Positions 8,364 through 17,382 of a DNA stretch of 64,000 nt are shown here, one piece after another (position 1 is the stretch's first letter; each line of letters starts with the position of its first letter). A program made the translations under genes and the position numbers. Source of the DNA: an uncultured Clostridia bacterium (GTDB lineage Bacteria > Bacillota > Clostridia > Oscillospirales > Oscillospiraceae); NCBI GenBank assembly GCA_930990965.1, contig CAKNRQ010000002.1:62001-126000 (forward strand), written 5' to 3'. Below the pieces are notes generated by a model, which ran no database searches, was not told the DNA's origin, and worked only from the letters and a program-made list of their open reading frames with translations.

Positions 8364-10172
8364 ATGGCATACTTTGAAATTAACAACCTAAAAATAACCC
8401 ACCGCTCCTTTGAAGGCGTAAAAACCGTGCTCGACATAGAGCACCTGTCCATAGAGAAGGGCGAGACCTACGGGCTAATAGGCGAGTCCGGCCAGGGCAA
8501 AACGGTTCTGGCTCTGGCTATACAGCAGCTGCTGCGCTGCCCTCCCGGTAAGATTGAGTCCGGAGAGGTCCTGCTGGACGGAGAGAACCTGCTCTCCTTC
8601 TCCCCGAAGCAGATGCGCCGCAATATCCGTGGCCGCAAGATCGCCATGATATTCCAGGACCCTATGAGCTGCCTCAACCCCGTGTTCCGCGTCGGCACTA
8701 TCATGTCTGACGTGCTTCACGAGCACAACAAGGGTATGAGCAAAAAGGACGTACGCCGCCGCGCTGTCGAACTGCTGGAAGAGGTCAAGCTGGCCGACGC
8801 CGAAAGCGTCATGTCCAAGTATCCCCACCAGCTCTCCGGCGGCCAGCGTCAGAGGGTCATTATCGCTCTGGCCCTTGCCTGCGGCGCTGAGTTCCTCATA
8901 GCCGACGAACCCACACGTAACCTCGACGTCACCATCCAGGCCAGCGTGCTCAAGCTGCTCAAGGAAATCCAGCTCAAGCACGGCATGACCGTTCTCTTCA
9001 TCGCCAATAACATGAGCCTTGTTTCCGCGTTCTGTGACCGCGTCGGCATACTCTATGGCGGCAGAATCATTGAGGAGAACACCACGGCCCGGCTGATAGA
9101 CAACCCGCGTGAAGAGTACACCCGCGTGCTCATAGATGCTGTGCGCACCGGACATCACGAGCACAAGAGCCTTGAGCGCGGCGATGAGCTGCTGCGTGTC
9201 GAGCATTTGAAGAAATACTTCGACATAAACGACGATCTGCGCCACCAGAAACACCTAACGCTAAAGGCCGTTGACGACGTGAGCTTCTCACTCAATCGCG
9301 GTGAGGTTCTCGGCATCGTCGGTGAGAGCGGCTGCGGCAAGAGCACCCTTGTCAACACAATACTCAACCTCTTTGAGCCCACTGACGGCAAGGTCTTTTT
9401 CGAAGGAGTAGACGTTTTCGCAGAGGCCGCTAAGGGCGACCACGCCTTCCGCAAAAACGTACAAATAGTCTTCCAGGACCCGTACTGGTCTCTCAACCCG
9501 CGCTGGCTGATAAAGGACATCGTGGCCGAGCCGCTTGACGTCTATGAAAAGTTCAATGAGGCCCAGCGGCTTGAGCGCGTCAAGGAACTGCTTGAGATGG
9601 TCGGCATCGACGCCGACGCCTGCTACAAGTACCCGCATGAGTTTTCAGGCGGCCAGCGCCAGCGTATAGCTATCGCACGTTCCCTGGCCTCCAACCCGAA
9701 GCTGGTCGTGCTCGACGAGCCCACGAGCTCCATTGACGTGTTCAGCCAGGCACAGATACTCGAGCTGATACAGAATCTGCGCAAGCGCTTCCAGCTCACT
9801 AACATACTCATAAGTCACGACCTGGGCGTCGTCCACGCTCTGGCTGACAGGATAGCCATCATGTACCTCGGCAAAATTGTCGAGATAGGACCGGCTGACG
9901 AGATTTTCAATCATCCACGCCATCCCTATACCAAGGCGCTTTTCGATTCCATACCCACGCTGGACAAGCACGGCATGGACAGCCTCAAAACGCTTGAGGG
10001 CCAGATACCCAGCCCGATAAACCCGCCCCCGGGCTGCGCCTTCCATCAGCGCTGTTCTTACGCCTGCGAGAAATGCTCCGAGTGTTTCCCCGACCCCACC
10101 GATCTGGGCAACGGCCACATCGTCTGCTGCCACAGGGTACATGAGCTGGCCACGGAACTTGAAGCCAAATAA
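8364..10172 (+). CDS. Fused double ATPase of peptide ABC transporter (DppD-DppF fusion)
   Basis: Two ABC ATPase domains joined in one chain power the importer. Domain 1 (about 1-250) has Walker A GESGQGKT, signature LSGGQRQR and Walker B IADEPT. Domain 2 (about 275-560) has Walker A GESGCGKST, signature FSGGQRQR, Walker B VLDEPTSS and the H-loop SHDLGVV. A Cys-rich C-terminal tail (CAFHQRCSYACEKCSECF) is typical of DppD/OppD. In domain 1 the H-loop histidine is replaced: FIANNMSLV stands where FITHDLGVV is usual, and the D-loop reads RNLD, so one catalytic site looks degenerate. I prefer ATG 8364 with GAGGTG six bases upstream over GTG 8355. Confidence 0.9.
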   Translation: MAYFEINNLKITHRSFEGVKTVLDIEHLSIEKGETYGLIGESGQGKTVLALAIQQLLRCPPGKIESGEVLLDGENLLSFSPKQMRRNIRGRKIAMIFQDPMSCLNPVFRVGTIMSDVLHEHNKGMSKKDVRRRAVELLEEVKLADAESVMSKYPHQLSGGQRQRVIIALALACGAEFLIADEPTRNLDVTIQASVLKLLKEIQLKHGMTVLFIANNMSLVSAFCDRVGILYGGRIIEENTTARLIDNPREEYTRVLIDAVRTGHHEHKSLERGDELLRVEHLKKYFDINDDLRHQKHLTLKAVDDVSFSLNRGEVLGIVGESGCGKSTLVNTILNLFEPTDGKVFFEGVDVFAEAAKGDHAFRKNVQIVFQDPYWSLNPRWLIKDIVAEPLDVYEKFNEAQRLERVKELLEMVGIDADACYKYPHEFSGGQRQRIAIARSLASNPKLVVLDEPTSSIDVFSQAQILELIQNLRKRFQLTNILISHDLGVVHALADRIAIMYLGKIVEIGPADEIFNHPRHPYTKALFDSIPTLDKHGMDSLKTLEGQIPSPINPPPGCAFHQRCSYACEKCSECFPDPTDLGNGHIVCCHRVHELATELEAK

Positions 10173-10184
10173 GAGGAGAATAAT

Positions 10185-11282
10185 ATGAGAAAACTCACAC
10201 GTGAAAACCTGCTGGATATAATCTACGGCGGCGCCATACTCGGCACCGGCGGCGGCGGCAGCCTTGAGGAAGGGCTTGCAAAGATAGACGAGGCCCTCTC
10301 GCTGGGCAAAGAGTTCATGCTTGCGGACTTTTCCGAGATGAACAGCGACGACATAGTCGGCACCCCCTATGCCTGCGGCGCTATCAGCCCACTCACCGAA
10401 GAGGAAATAAAGAAGTATGCCCGCCTCAAGGAGACGGACGAGAGCTTCTATATCCTCTGCATGCGCCAGCTTGAGCGCTTCCTGGGCCGCGAAGTCAGCG
10501 CCGTCATCTCCACTGAGCTCGGAGCGGGCAATACCGCCACAGCGCTCTACGTGGGCGCCATGACCGGCAGGCCCATCATGGACGGCGACCCCGCCGGACG
10601 CAGCGTTCCCGCCCTGCAGCACTCCACCTACTTCCTGCACGGCGTGCCCATGTGCCCGATGAGCGTCATGAACCGCTTCGGCGAGGGTGCGGTCTTTACC
10701 AACGTGTTCGACGACGAGCGCGGTGAGGACATGGTCCGAGCTCTGGCCGTCGTGAGCCAGAACACCATCGCCGTCATGGACCACGTCAACACCGCCGAAG
10801 TCATTGGCAACAGCGTCATACGCGGCGCCATAAGCTATGCCGAGGCCATTGGCCACGCCTACCGCAGCGCCAAGGCCGCCGGAGAGGACTATGTAAAAGC
10901 CGTCACCGAGGCCGGCAAGGGCCGCATGATGTTTGCCGGTACCGTCACCGAGAGCAGCTTCGAGACCCGCGACGGCTATACCTGGGGCGACACCGTCATA
11001 GAGGGTACTGGCGAGTACGCCGGGCACAGCCTGCACATCTGGTACCAGAACGAGAACATCATAAGCTGGCTCGACGGCGAGTACTTCGTCACTGTCCCTG
11101 ACCTCATCTGCGTCTTCAATCTGGATGAAGCTCTGCCCCAGCTCAACCCCTACGCCACTGTCGGCGAGCACGTTGCAGTTACCGCTCTCCCCGCCCCGGA
11201 AGATTGGAAAACAGAGCGCGGACTTGAGGTCTTTGGCCCCAAGAGCTTCGGCTATGACGTCGAATACACCCCCTACTGCTAA
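10185..11282 (+). CDS. DUF917 family protein (thiohydantoin desulfurase-like)
   Basis: This protein belongs to the DUF917 family, which includes S-methyl thiohydantoin desulfurase and proteins found next to hydantoinases. The family hallmark ILGTGGGGSLEEG lies at residues about 18-31, and DGDPAGRSVPALQHSTY at about 130-146. The chain is 365 residues, normal for the family, and appears cytoplasmic. GAGGAG precedes the ATG by about six bases. It sits 12 bases after the ATPase and 11 before a dipeptidase, so it is translated with them. A role in opening or modifying a cyclic amide or peptide-derived compound brought in by the transporter is inference; most DUF917 members have no proven reaction. 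Confidence 0.82.
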   Translation: MRKLTRENLLDIIYGGAILGTGGGGSLEEGLAKIDEALSLGKEFMLADFSEMNSDDIVGTPYACGAISPLTEEEIKKYARLKETDESFYILCMRQLERFLGREVSAVISTELGAGNTATALYVGAMTGRPIMDGDPAGRSVPALQHSTYFLHGVPMCPMSVMNRFGEGAVFTNVFDDERGEDMVRALAVVSQNTIAVMDHVNTAEVIGNSVIRGAISYAEAIGHAYRSAKAAGEDYVKAVTEAGKGRMMFAGTVTESSFETRDGYTWGDTVIEGTGEYAGHSLHIWYQNENIISWLDGEYFVTVPDLICVFNLDEALPQLNPYATVGEHVAVTALPAPEDWKTERGLEVFGPKSFGYDVEYTPYC

Positions 11283-11293
11283 AGAGGTCGCAA

Positions 11294-12568
11294 ATGGAGA
11301 ATCAACAGCTTATAGACGCCCTGCTGGGCCTTACCGCCATCGACAGCGTCGCCCTCACGGAAGTCAGCGACGCCGCCCCTTACGGTACCGGCCCCGCAAA
11401 GGCGCTGGAGTATGTCATGGAGCTCTGCACCAGGCTGGGAATACGCACTGTAAACCGCTCCGGCCGCGTGGCCTGGGCCGAGATAGGTCAGGGCGACGAG
11501 ATAGTCGGCATACTAGGCCACCTCGACGTAGTCCCCGCCGGTGACGGCTGGGCTCATGACAAGCGCGGTGAAATAGCCGGAGACCGGATTTACGGCCGAG
11601 GCGTCGTGGACGACAAGGGGCCCACTCTGGCCGCGCTCTTCGCCATGAAGGAGCTTCAGGACGCCGGCACTGCCCTAAAACGCCGTGTGCGCCTCATCTT
11701 CGGCCAGTGCGAAGAGGACGGCGACTGGGGCGACATGAACTACTACCTCGAGCACGAGGAGCATGTGGCCTACGGCTTTACCCCTGACGCGGACTTCCCC
11801 GCCATATACGGCGAGAAGGGCATATTGGAGTTTCGCCTGACCATGCCCCTCGAGGGCAGCGGCCTTGTGTCCATCGAAGGCGGCGAGGCCAGCAACGTTG
11901 TCCCTGAATGGGCACGCTGTGTCTATCTTGACGCCAATGGCGGCCGTCAGGAGCTCGCGGCCCAGGGCCGCAGCGCACACGCCAGCACCCCCGAGAAGGG
12001 CGTGAACGCCATAGACAAGCTCGTTGAAACGCTGCTCGAGCGCGGCGTGCATGGCAAGTTTACAGACTTTTACGCCAAGCACCTGCTGGACGACTACCAC
12101 GGCGGTAAGCTCGGCTGCGGCCTCGCCGACGAGCAGAGCGGCAAGCTCACTGTAAACTCCGGCCTAGTGCGCGTCGAGGGTAGAAATATCGTACTGACTC
12201 TCGATATACGCAACCCTGTCTCTTACACCCGCTCTGACGTTGAAGCGTCGCTAAAGCGCCTCTGCAAAGAATATGGCATGTCTCTTGAGTGCACGGACGA
12301 CTTGGCGGGCGTATATATGGACAAGGAAGGCCCCGTGATAAAGGCCCTTCTGGATGTCTATCGCACGGTTACCGGCGACATGAGTGAGCCCACAGTCATA
12401 GGCGGCGGCACTTATGCCCGCGCCATGCCCGGCATAGTGGCCTACGGGCCCATGCGTCCGGGCCGCGAGTGCACAGAGCACCAGCGCGATGAGTACATAC
12501 TCATCGAAGACCTGTTCGCTGCAAAGGAAATATACCGCCAGGCCATAGAGAGGCTGGCAAACTTATAA
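11294..12568 (+). CDS. M20 family dipeptidase (PepV/Sapep-like)
   Basis: This is a zinc metallo-dipeptidase of the M20 family. Metal and catalytic motifs are visible: GHLDVVPAGDGW near residues 75-86, GRGVVDDKGP near 98-107, then CEEDGDWGDMNYYLEHE near 138-154, and the C-terminal histidine region ECTEHQRDEYI. The dimerisation/lid domain lies between about 180 and 330. At 424 residues it is close to Sapep and PepV (about 460-470). AAAGAGG precedes the ATG. Co-transcription with a peptide-type importer suggests that it splits the imported dipeptide. Confidence 0.88.
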   Translation: MENQQLIDALLGLTAIDSVALTEVSDAAPYGTGPAKALEYVMELCTRLGIRTVNRSGRVAWAEIGQGDEIVGILGHLDVVPAGDGWAHDKRGEIAGDRIYGRGVVDDKGPTLAALFAMKELQDAGTALKRRVRLIFGQCEEDGDWGDMNYYLEHEEHVAYGFTPDADFPAIYGEKGILEFRLTMPLEGSGLVSIEGGEASNVVPEWARCVYLDANGGRQELAAQGRSAHASTPEKGVNAIDKLVETLLERGVHGKFTDFYAKHLLDDYHGGKLGCGLADEQSGKLTVNSGLVRVEGRNIVLTLDIRNPVSYTRSDVEASLKRLCKEYGMSLECTDDLAGVYMDKEGPVIKALLDVYRTVTGDMSEPTVIGGGTYARAMPGIVAYGPMRPGRECTEHQRDEYILIEDLFAAKEIYRQAIERLANL

Positions 12569-12592
12569 ATCGCAAAAATGGAGGGTAACAAA

Positions 12593-13624
12593 ATGAAAAC
12601 TGAGCTGCAAATCGCCGCGGACAAACTCGTAAACGAAATTTTCGTAGTCAAGCCCGGCGAGAGCGTCGTGCTGACCGCGGACTACGACTCCAACGAGAAC
12701 GTCCTGCGCACCGTGGCCGACAGCGTCAAGGAGGCCGGCGCGACTGTGATGATCGCCACGGTCCCCACTCCGCGCTCCGTCGGCAAGGCCGCCGATCCCG
12801 ACCTGCCCATTGAGCCTCTGACCGCCGCGCTTAGCGTCTGCGACGTGTGGATAGAGTTCAACCACCAGTGGCTGCTCTACTCCACTCCCTTTGAGAGAGC
12901 CTCCCAGGTCAACAAGAAGCTGCGCTACATGTGCCTCGTCGATTTCAACGAGGACCTCATGATCCGCACCATAGGCCACGTGGAGACGCCTCAGCTCCAG
13001 GTTTTTATGCGCCGTGTGGCCGAGCTCACCAGGAACGCCAAGACCATGCACGTCACCACCCCTGCTGGCTGCGACGTCAGCTTCGAGATAGACCCGGTGC
13101 ACTACGTGGCCTGCGACTGCGGCGACGCCTCCTTCCCGGCTATACACATGCTCACTGGCCAGTTGAATGTCGTGCCGCGCTTTGGCTCCATAAACGGCAC
13201 CATCGTGTTTGACGGCTCTGTCACTCCCCCCTTCGGCCACTCCCCCAAGGAGCCCATCCGTCTCATAGTCAAGGACGGTATCATCGAGCGCGTCGAAGGC
13301 GGCGAGGAAGCTGCCGAATATGAGCGCTACCTGCGCAGCTTTAACGACCCCGGCATGCTCAAGATGGCGCATATCGCCTATGGCTTCAACCCCGGCGCAA
13401 AGCTGACCGGCAACATAGTCGAGGACGAGCGCGTCTGGGGCTCCACCGAGTGGGGCATCGGCTATGTCAGCGACATAGACGCTCCTCCTCACGGCCAGGA
13501 CGCCGTGAGCCACACCGACGGCATCTGCCTGAACAGCTCCGTCTGGCTCGACGGCGTGCAGATAATGGACAAGGGACAGATAGTCCTCCCCGAGCTCGTA
13601 GAGCTCATGCCCAAACTCAACTGA
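12593..13624 (+). CDS. M29/NicX-like metalloenzyme (aminopeptidase or ring dioxygenase family)
   Basis: This 343-residue protein has the fold signature of leucyl aminopeptidase M29 and its relative NicX (2,5-dihydroxypyridine dioxygenase). The C-terminal acidic and histidine segment, around DAPPHGQDAVSHTDGICLNSS near 297-317, corresponds to the metal-ligand region of that family. It is shorter than classical M29 enzymes (about 410 residues) and close to NicX length. ATG 12593 is preceded by GGAGGG, which lies inside a more upstream ATG at 12578 that I reject. It is the last gene of the transporter operon, before a strong terminator. Peptidase is the likelier role beside an M20 dipeptidase; the exact reaction is unknown. 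Confidence 0.7.
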   Translation: MKTELQIAADKLVNEIFVVKPGESVVLTADYDSNENVLRTVADSVKEAGATVMIATVPTPRSVGKAADPDLPIEPLTAALSVCDVWIEFNHQWLLYSTPFERASQVNKKLRYMCLVDFNEDLMIRTIGHVETPQLQVFMRRVAELTRNAKTMHVTTPAGCDVSFEIDPVHYVACDCGDASFPAIHMLTGQLNVVPRFGSINGTIVFDGSVTPPFGHSPKEPIRLIVKDGIIERVEGGEEAAEYERYLRSFNDPGMLKMAHIAYGFNPGAKLTGNIVEDERVWGSTEWGIGYVSDIDAPPHGQDAVSHTDGICLNSSVWLDGVQIMDKGQIVLPELVELMPKLN

Positions 13625-13637
13625 TCTACTTAAGTAC

Positions 13638-13665
13638 AAAAAAGCCGCCCAATGGGCGGCTTTTT
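13638..13665. terminator. Bidirectional intrinsic terminator
   Basis: GCCGCCC-AAT-GGGCGGC is flanked by A-run on the left and TTTTT on the right. It can end both the rightward peptide operon and the leftward spore-protein gene. Confidence 0.93.
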
Positions 13666-13690
13666 CGCGCAGTAAATGAAATAATATTCT

Positions 13691-13891
13691 TTACTTCATG
13701 CCGTTCTCGTAGGCCTCGATCATCTTCTTGACCATCTGGCCGCCGACGGAACCGGCCTGGCGGCTGGTGAGGTCGCCATTGTAGCCCTGCTTCAGATTTA
13801 CGCCGACTTCGCCGGCAGCTTCCATTTTGAAGCGGTTCATTGCCTCGCGGGCATTCGGGTTTACCAGGCTGTTGCTGGACTTGCTGGACAT
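13691..13891 (-). CDS. Alpha/beta-type small acid-soluble spore protein (SASP)
   Basis: This 66-residue protein coats and protects spore DNA. It carries both family signatures: the N-terminal half with NPNAREAMNRFKMEAAGEVGV, including the E-V/I site cut by germination protease GPR, and the C-terminal GDLTSRQAGSVGGQMVKKMI. The ATG at 13891 has AAAGGAG nine bases upstream; the ATG three codons earlier is too close to that site. It stands alone. The gene shows that the host forms endospores. Expression is expected from a forespore sigma factor, but I could not fix a sigma-G promoter. Confidence 0.96.
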   Translation of the reverse strand: MSSKSSNSLVNPNAREAMNRFKMEAAGEVGVNLKQGYNGDLTSRQAGSVGGQMVKKMIEAYENGMK

Positions 13892-14085
13892 TTGTCGCAT
13901 CTCCTTTGCTTTTCTTCTTTGGGATTTGTCCCGAAGCTATTGTTGCCGGAGGAATGCGTTATATTCTATTAAGTTCAATGCAGTTTTTGCCTGTGCCCAT
14001 TTTGGCGTGCATTGAGTGGGTTTCATTGCAGCACAGTTGCAGCTTTATTACAAGTTATACTATAAATTAACTTTTGTGTATAGTT

Positions 14086-15246
14086 TTAAGCTTCGTGCTT
14101 TATATACGTCTGTCGGGTCAGCAGCGCGAACACGGGCGTCTCTACAACCGGCACAGCAAGCATGACAAACGGCGTCCAGATGGCAAACGAACCGATGGCG
14201 AGGAACCTGAGATTTGACAGTTCGTAGTACATGCCGTTCTGCAACCCCGTACCGCCGCCCGGCAGCAGGAGGCGTACCCAGTCGGCCACAGGATAGTCCA
14301 AGTAGTGGTCTGCAAACATCGGCAGCGCCAGTGCGGCTGCGGAGATTACGAGCACCATCACAGTGTTGGCCTGCATAGACGAGAGCCACATGGTCAGCGA
14401 TATACTCGCCAGCATCGTCAGCAGCCCGGATAGGATAAACAGAGCCAGCGCCTCATTCATGTTCAGGTTTATCAGCACATGCTGGCTGATTTTGAGCTGG
14501 GCAGAGCTGCGGTCCGGACCGAATGCCAGCAGCAATATACCTGAAAATACGGCGGCGCATATCAAGAACAGCGCAGTGCAAAAAGAGTACACTGCCAGAA
14601 TTTTCGTACGCGCCAGCCTGCCGCGGCCATATTTTGAGCAGCGCAGTATGCCGTCTTCACCTGTGGCATAAGCCTGGGAAAATACAGGTGCGGCAATCAC
14701 TGTAGCGATAAGGCAGAGCACAAACAGGCAAATATTCCAGGTTTGCCCCACGTCGCTCGAGCCAAAGCCGTATTCCCAGTAAAACGGCTCGTCAACGTGC
14801 GAATTGAGCTCAGCGGCGGCCTCAGCAACGGCTTCGTTCGGAACCTGTGACGCAGTGTACTCTATGCTCTCGTTACGGCGCTGGTAGTAATCGCTGTCAC
14901 CGTAAGAGACGCGGGACAATACCTCCATATTTGCAACATATCTGTCGAACACATCTTCCGGCATAGCGTCAAATGACTGATATGTACTCAGCGCTTCGTC
15001 GCAGAAGCGGCTCATCTCTTCAATGCGCTCGGGTGTCACATAGCCGCCCATATCCTCAAATATGCCTTTGAGGTAAGCGATAGCCTCAAGTCCGTTCGTA
15101 TAGGGCAAGTAAGCACGGGATTCTACGCTTTTGCCGTCGTCAAGTACAAAGTTGACTGCAAAAAACACGCTCGCCGCCAGGGCCAGCGCCGCCAGAACTA
15201 TGGTCGAGCGCGTCTTGAGCAGCCTCTTTATTTCAAGCCGGAACAT
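14086..15246 (-). CDS. ABC-2-type transporter permease (second paralogue)
   Basis: This is an integral membrane protein of 386 residues with one N-terminal helix (about 17-37), a large extracytoplasmic loop (about 40-165) and roughly five C-terminal helices. It opens with MFRLEIKRLLKTRST, nearly identical to the start of its upstream neighbour, and the C termini also match, so the two arose by duplication. ATG 15246 follows GGAGGAGGTG. It is the last gene of the ECF sigma / ABC operon. Substrate unknown; the layout resembles lipid- or antibiotic-handling exporters of the BcrAB kind. Confidence 0.82.
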   Translation of the reverse strand: MFRLEIKRLLKTRSTIVLAALALAASVFFAVNFVLDDGKSVESRAYLPYTNGLEAIAYLKGIFEDMGGYVTPERIEEMSRFCDEALSTYQSFDAMPEDVFDRYVANMEVLSRVSYGDSDYYQRRNESIEYTASQVPNEAVAEAAAELNSHVDEPFYWEYGFGSSDVGQTWNICLFVLCLIATVIAAPVFSQAYATGEDGILRCSKYGRGRLARTKILAVYSFCTALFLICAAVFSGILLLAFGPDRSSAQLKISQHVLINLNMNEALALFILSGLLTMLASISLTMWLSSMQANTVMVLVISAAALALPMFADHYLDYPVADWVRLLLPGGGTGLQNGMYYELSNLRFLAIGSFAIWTPFVMLAVPVVETPVFALLTRQTYIKHEA

Positions 15247-15266
15247 GGCGCACCTCCTCCGTCCCC

Positions 15267-16505
15267 TCACGCGCACTCATGGCGCACATACGCGCGCTTT
15301 GCCAGCAGCGCGAACAAGGGCGTCTCTATAGCCGGCGCGGCGAGCATGACAAAGGGCGTCCATATGGCAAACGAACCGATGGTGAGGAATTCGCCAATCT
15401 GTATGTCCACGAACATGCCCGTGCCGAGGCCGAGGCCGCCGCTGGGCAGCAGGAGCCGCAGCCAGTCGCCGAGGGCGGACTCGCGCAGGAGGATGACCAG
15501 GAAGGTCGGCGTCATGGCGACGGCGAGGGCCACGGCCAGCACGGCGACGGAGCTTCTCATGCGCGCGGAGAGCCATAGGGTGAAGGCCGTCATGGCCAGC
15601 ACGCTCAGGAAGCCCGCAATCAGCGTGAGCACGAGCACGCCGTTCATGTCTATGTCTATCAGCACCAGCGCGTCAAGCGCGAGCTGCGCCGAGGTCTTGT
15701 CGTCCCCGTACACCGCCAGCGTCAGGGCCACGAATACGGCGGTGCAGATTATATACAGCACCGCGCTCAGCGTCATGGCGGCGAGCAGCTTCGCCCTGCC
15801 GAGCCGTTTGCAGCCGTAGCGCGTGCAGCGCTGGATGTCGTCCGCGCCGGTCGAGTAGTCGGAGGCGAACACCGGCGCACAGATGATGGAGCACACAACA
15901 GCGATGGCGAAGAGGCTGACCGGAAGCGTGGACGCTGTGTCGCTGCCCGTGCCGAAGCCGAACTCGTAGTAGAAGGGCTCGGTGGTGTTCTCGTCGAGCC
16001 TGAGCGCGGCTTCGGCCGCCGCCGGGCCGTAGTTCAAGGTCATGACCTCTTCAATGTACGCCTTGCGCTGGGTGTAATACTGCGCGGCCATGTCGGGCCT
16101 TATCTCGTCCATGTATACGTCGAACACCTGCGGTATACTGCGCAGGAAAGTGTTTGTATAGCCGGCAATTGACGCGGCCCCGCTGTTATTACCGCCTGTG
16201 ACAATCTCATAGTTGTCATTTGTTTCGCCCTCTACCGCAATGCCGCGGCGGTTGGCAGCCACCCCGGCAATCTGCGCAAAAACGTCCCTTATCCGCTCCG
16301 GCGTCCATTCGCCCTCGGCAGACGCTGTGACAATTCTACGCATCTCCGTGGCGTCAAGGGCGTGAAAGAATTCCCCGTCATAGGAATAGTAATACGCGCC
16401 GAAGATATTGACACAGCAGAGCACCAGCGTAACGAGCAGCGCCGAGGCCATCAATATCCACGTCGAGCGCGTCTTGAGCAGGCGCTTCAACTCGAGCTTA
16501 TACAT
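15267..16505 (-). CDS. ABC-2-type transporter permease (first paralogue)
   Basis: This is a 412-residue membrane subunit, paralogous to the next gene: an N-terminal helix (about 17-39), a long extracytoplasmic segment and five to six C-terminal helices, ending with SFAIWTPFVMLAAP as in its partner. The ATG at 16505 lies inside the last codons of the ATPase gene, with GGCAGGAGG upstream, so translation is coupled. The pair probably forms a heterodimeric channel driven by the ATPase. Confidence 0.82.
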   Translation of the reverse strand: MYKLELKRLLKTRSTWILMASALLVTLVLCCVNIFGAYYYSYDGEFFHALDATEMRRIVTASAEGEWTPERIRDVFAQIAGVAANRRGIAVEGETNDNYEIVTGGNNSGAASIAGYTNTFLRSIPQVFDVYMDEIRPDMAAQYYTQRKAYIEEVMTLNYGPAAAEAALRLDENTTEPFYYEFGFGTGSDTASTLPVSLFAIAVVCSIICAPVFASDYSTGADDIQRCTRYGCKRLGRAKLLAAMTLSAVLYIICTAVFVALTLAVYGDDKTSAQLALDALVLIDIDMNGVLVLTLIAGFLSVLAMTAFTLWLSARMRSSVAVLAVALAVAMTPTFLVILLRESALGDWLRLLLPSGGLGLGTGMFVDIQIGEFLTIGSFAIWTPFVMLAAPAIETPLFALLAKRAYVRHECA

Positions 16506-17382
16506 CCTCCTGCCTCCTCTCGTCCTTGAAGAGCCAGAGGTACAAATCTTCCAGCCTCGGCTCGGCCATCTCGCTGCCGCGCAGGAGCGGCGCGTCGGCG
16601 ACGTAACGCACGAGGGTCCGTCCACCGCCCTCGTTTTTGAGCGACACGACGCGCACCTCGCGCTCGGTCTGGGCGAGCAGCCCGTCCGGCACGAGCGCAG
16701 TAAATACCTTGCCCTCGACCGCGCGCAGCAGCTGCTCCGTCGTGCCGACGTCTATGAGCCTGCCGTCCTTCATTATGGCGTTCTCGGCGGCGATGTACTC
16801 GATATCCGAGACAATGTGCGTCGAGATGAGCACTATCCTGTCACGTGCAAACTCGCTCAAGAGGTTGCGGAAGCGCACTCTCTCCCCGGGGTCCAGGCCG
16901 CTGGTCGGCTCGTCGAGGATGAGCACCTCCGGGTCGTTGAGCATGGCCTGAGCTATGCCGACGCGGCGCTGGGTGCCGCCGGATAACTTCTTGATTTTGT
17001 TCTTATAAACCCGCGTAAGCGAGAGGATATCGCACAGTTCTTCAATCTTTTTGTGCGCGAAATCCCTTTCCAGCCCCTTGAGCGCCGCCATGTATTCGAG
17101 GTAGTCGGCGACAGTGAACTCCGGGTAAAACCCGAAATGCTGCGGCAGGTAGCCGAGCATATCGCGCCACGCCTCGCCGAGTGCGCGCGTGTCCGCGCCG
17201 TCGCAGAGCACGCGGCCCGAGGTGGGCGTGAGTATGCCCGCGAGCATGCGCATGAGCGTGGTCTTGCCCGCGCCGTTGGCGCCTATCAGGCCCCAGACGC
17301 CGCTGGTGAGCGTGAGGCTCACATCATCCACGGCTGTCTTCTGACCGAAGCGTTTTGTGAGGTTTTGTATTTCAACTTTCAT
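16498..17382 (-). CDS. ABC transporter ATPase (BcrA/CcmA-like)
   Basis: This is the ATP-hydrolysing subunit of the exporter formed with the two permeases. Walker A GANGAGKTT is near residues 37-45, signature LSGGTQRR near 133-140, Walker B VLILDEPTSGLD near 153-164 and the H-loop STHIVSDIE near 188. A C-terminal domain of about 80 residues follows, as in antibiotic-resistance and gliding-type exporters. ATG 17382 has AAAGGAG seven bases upstream and overlaps the preceding gene's stop by about ten bases, indicating coupled translation. At 294 residues it is normal. Confidence 0.9.
   Translation of the reverse strand: MKVEIQNLTKRFGQKTAVDDVSLTLTSGVWGLIGANGAGKTTLMRMLAGILTPTSGRVLCDGADTRALGEAWRDMLGYLPQHFGFYPEFTVADYLEYMAALKGLERDFAHKKIEELCDILSLTRVYKNKIKKLSGGTQRRVGIAQAMLNDPEVLILDEPTSGLDPGERVRFRNLLSEFARDRIVLISTHIVSDIEYIAAENAIMKDGRLIDVGTTEQLLRAVEGKVFTALVPDGLLAQTEREVRVVSLKNEGGGRTLVRYVADAPLLRGSEMAEPRLEDLYLWLFKDERRQEDV

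Noticed and set aside
9645..11171. Long open frame on the minus strand opposite the ATPase and DUF917 genes
   Set aside because: It is antisense to two well-supported genes; the high third-position GC of the real genes leaves stops rare in the opposite frame. Its translation has no domain and no ribosome binding site.
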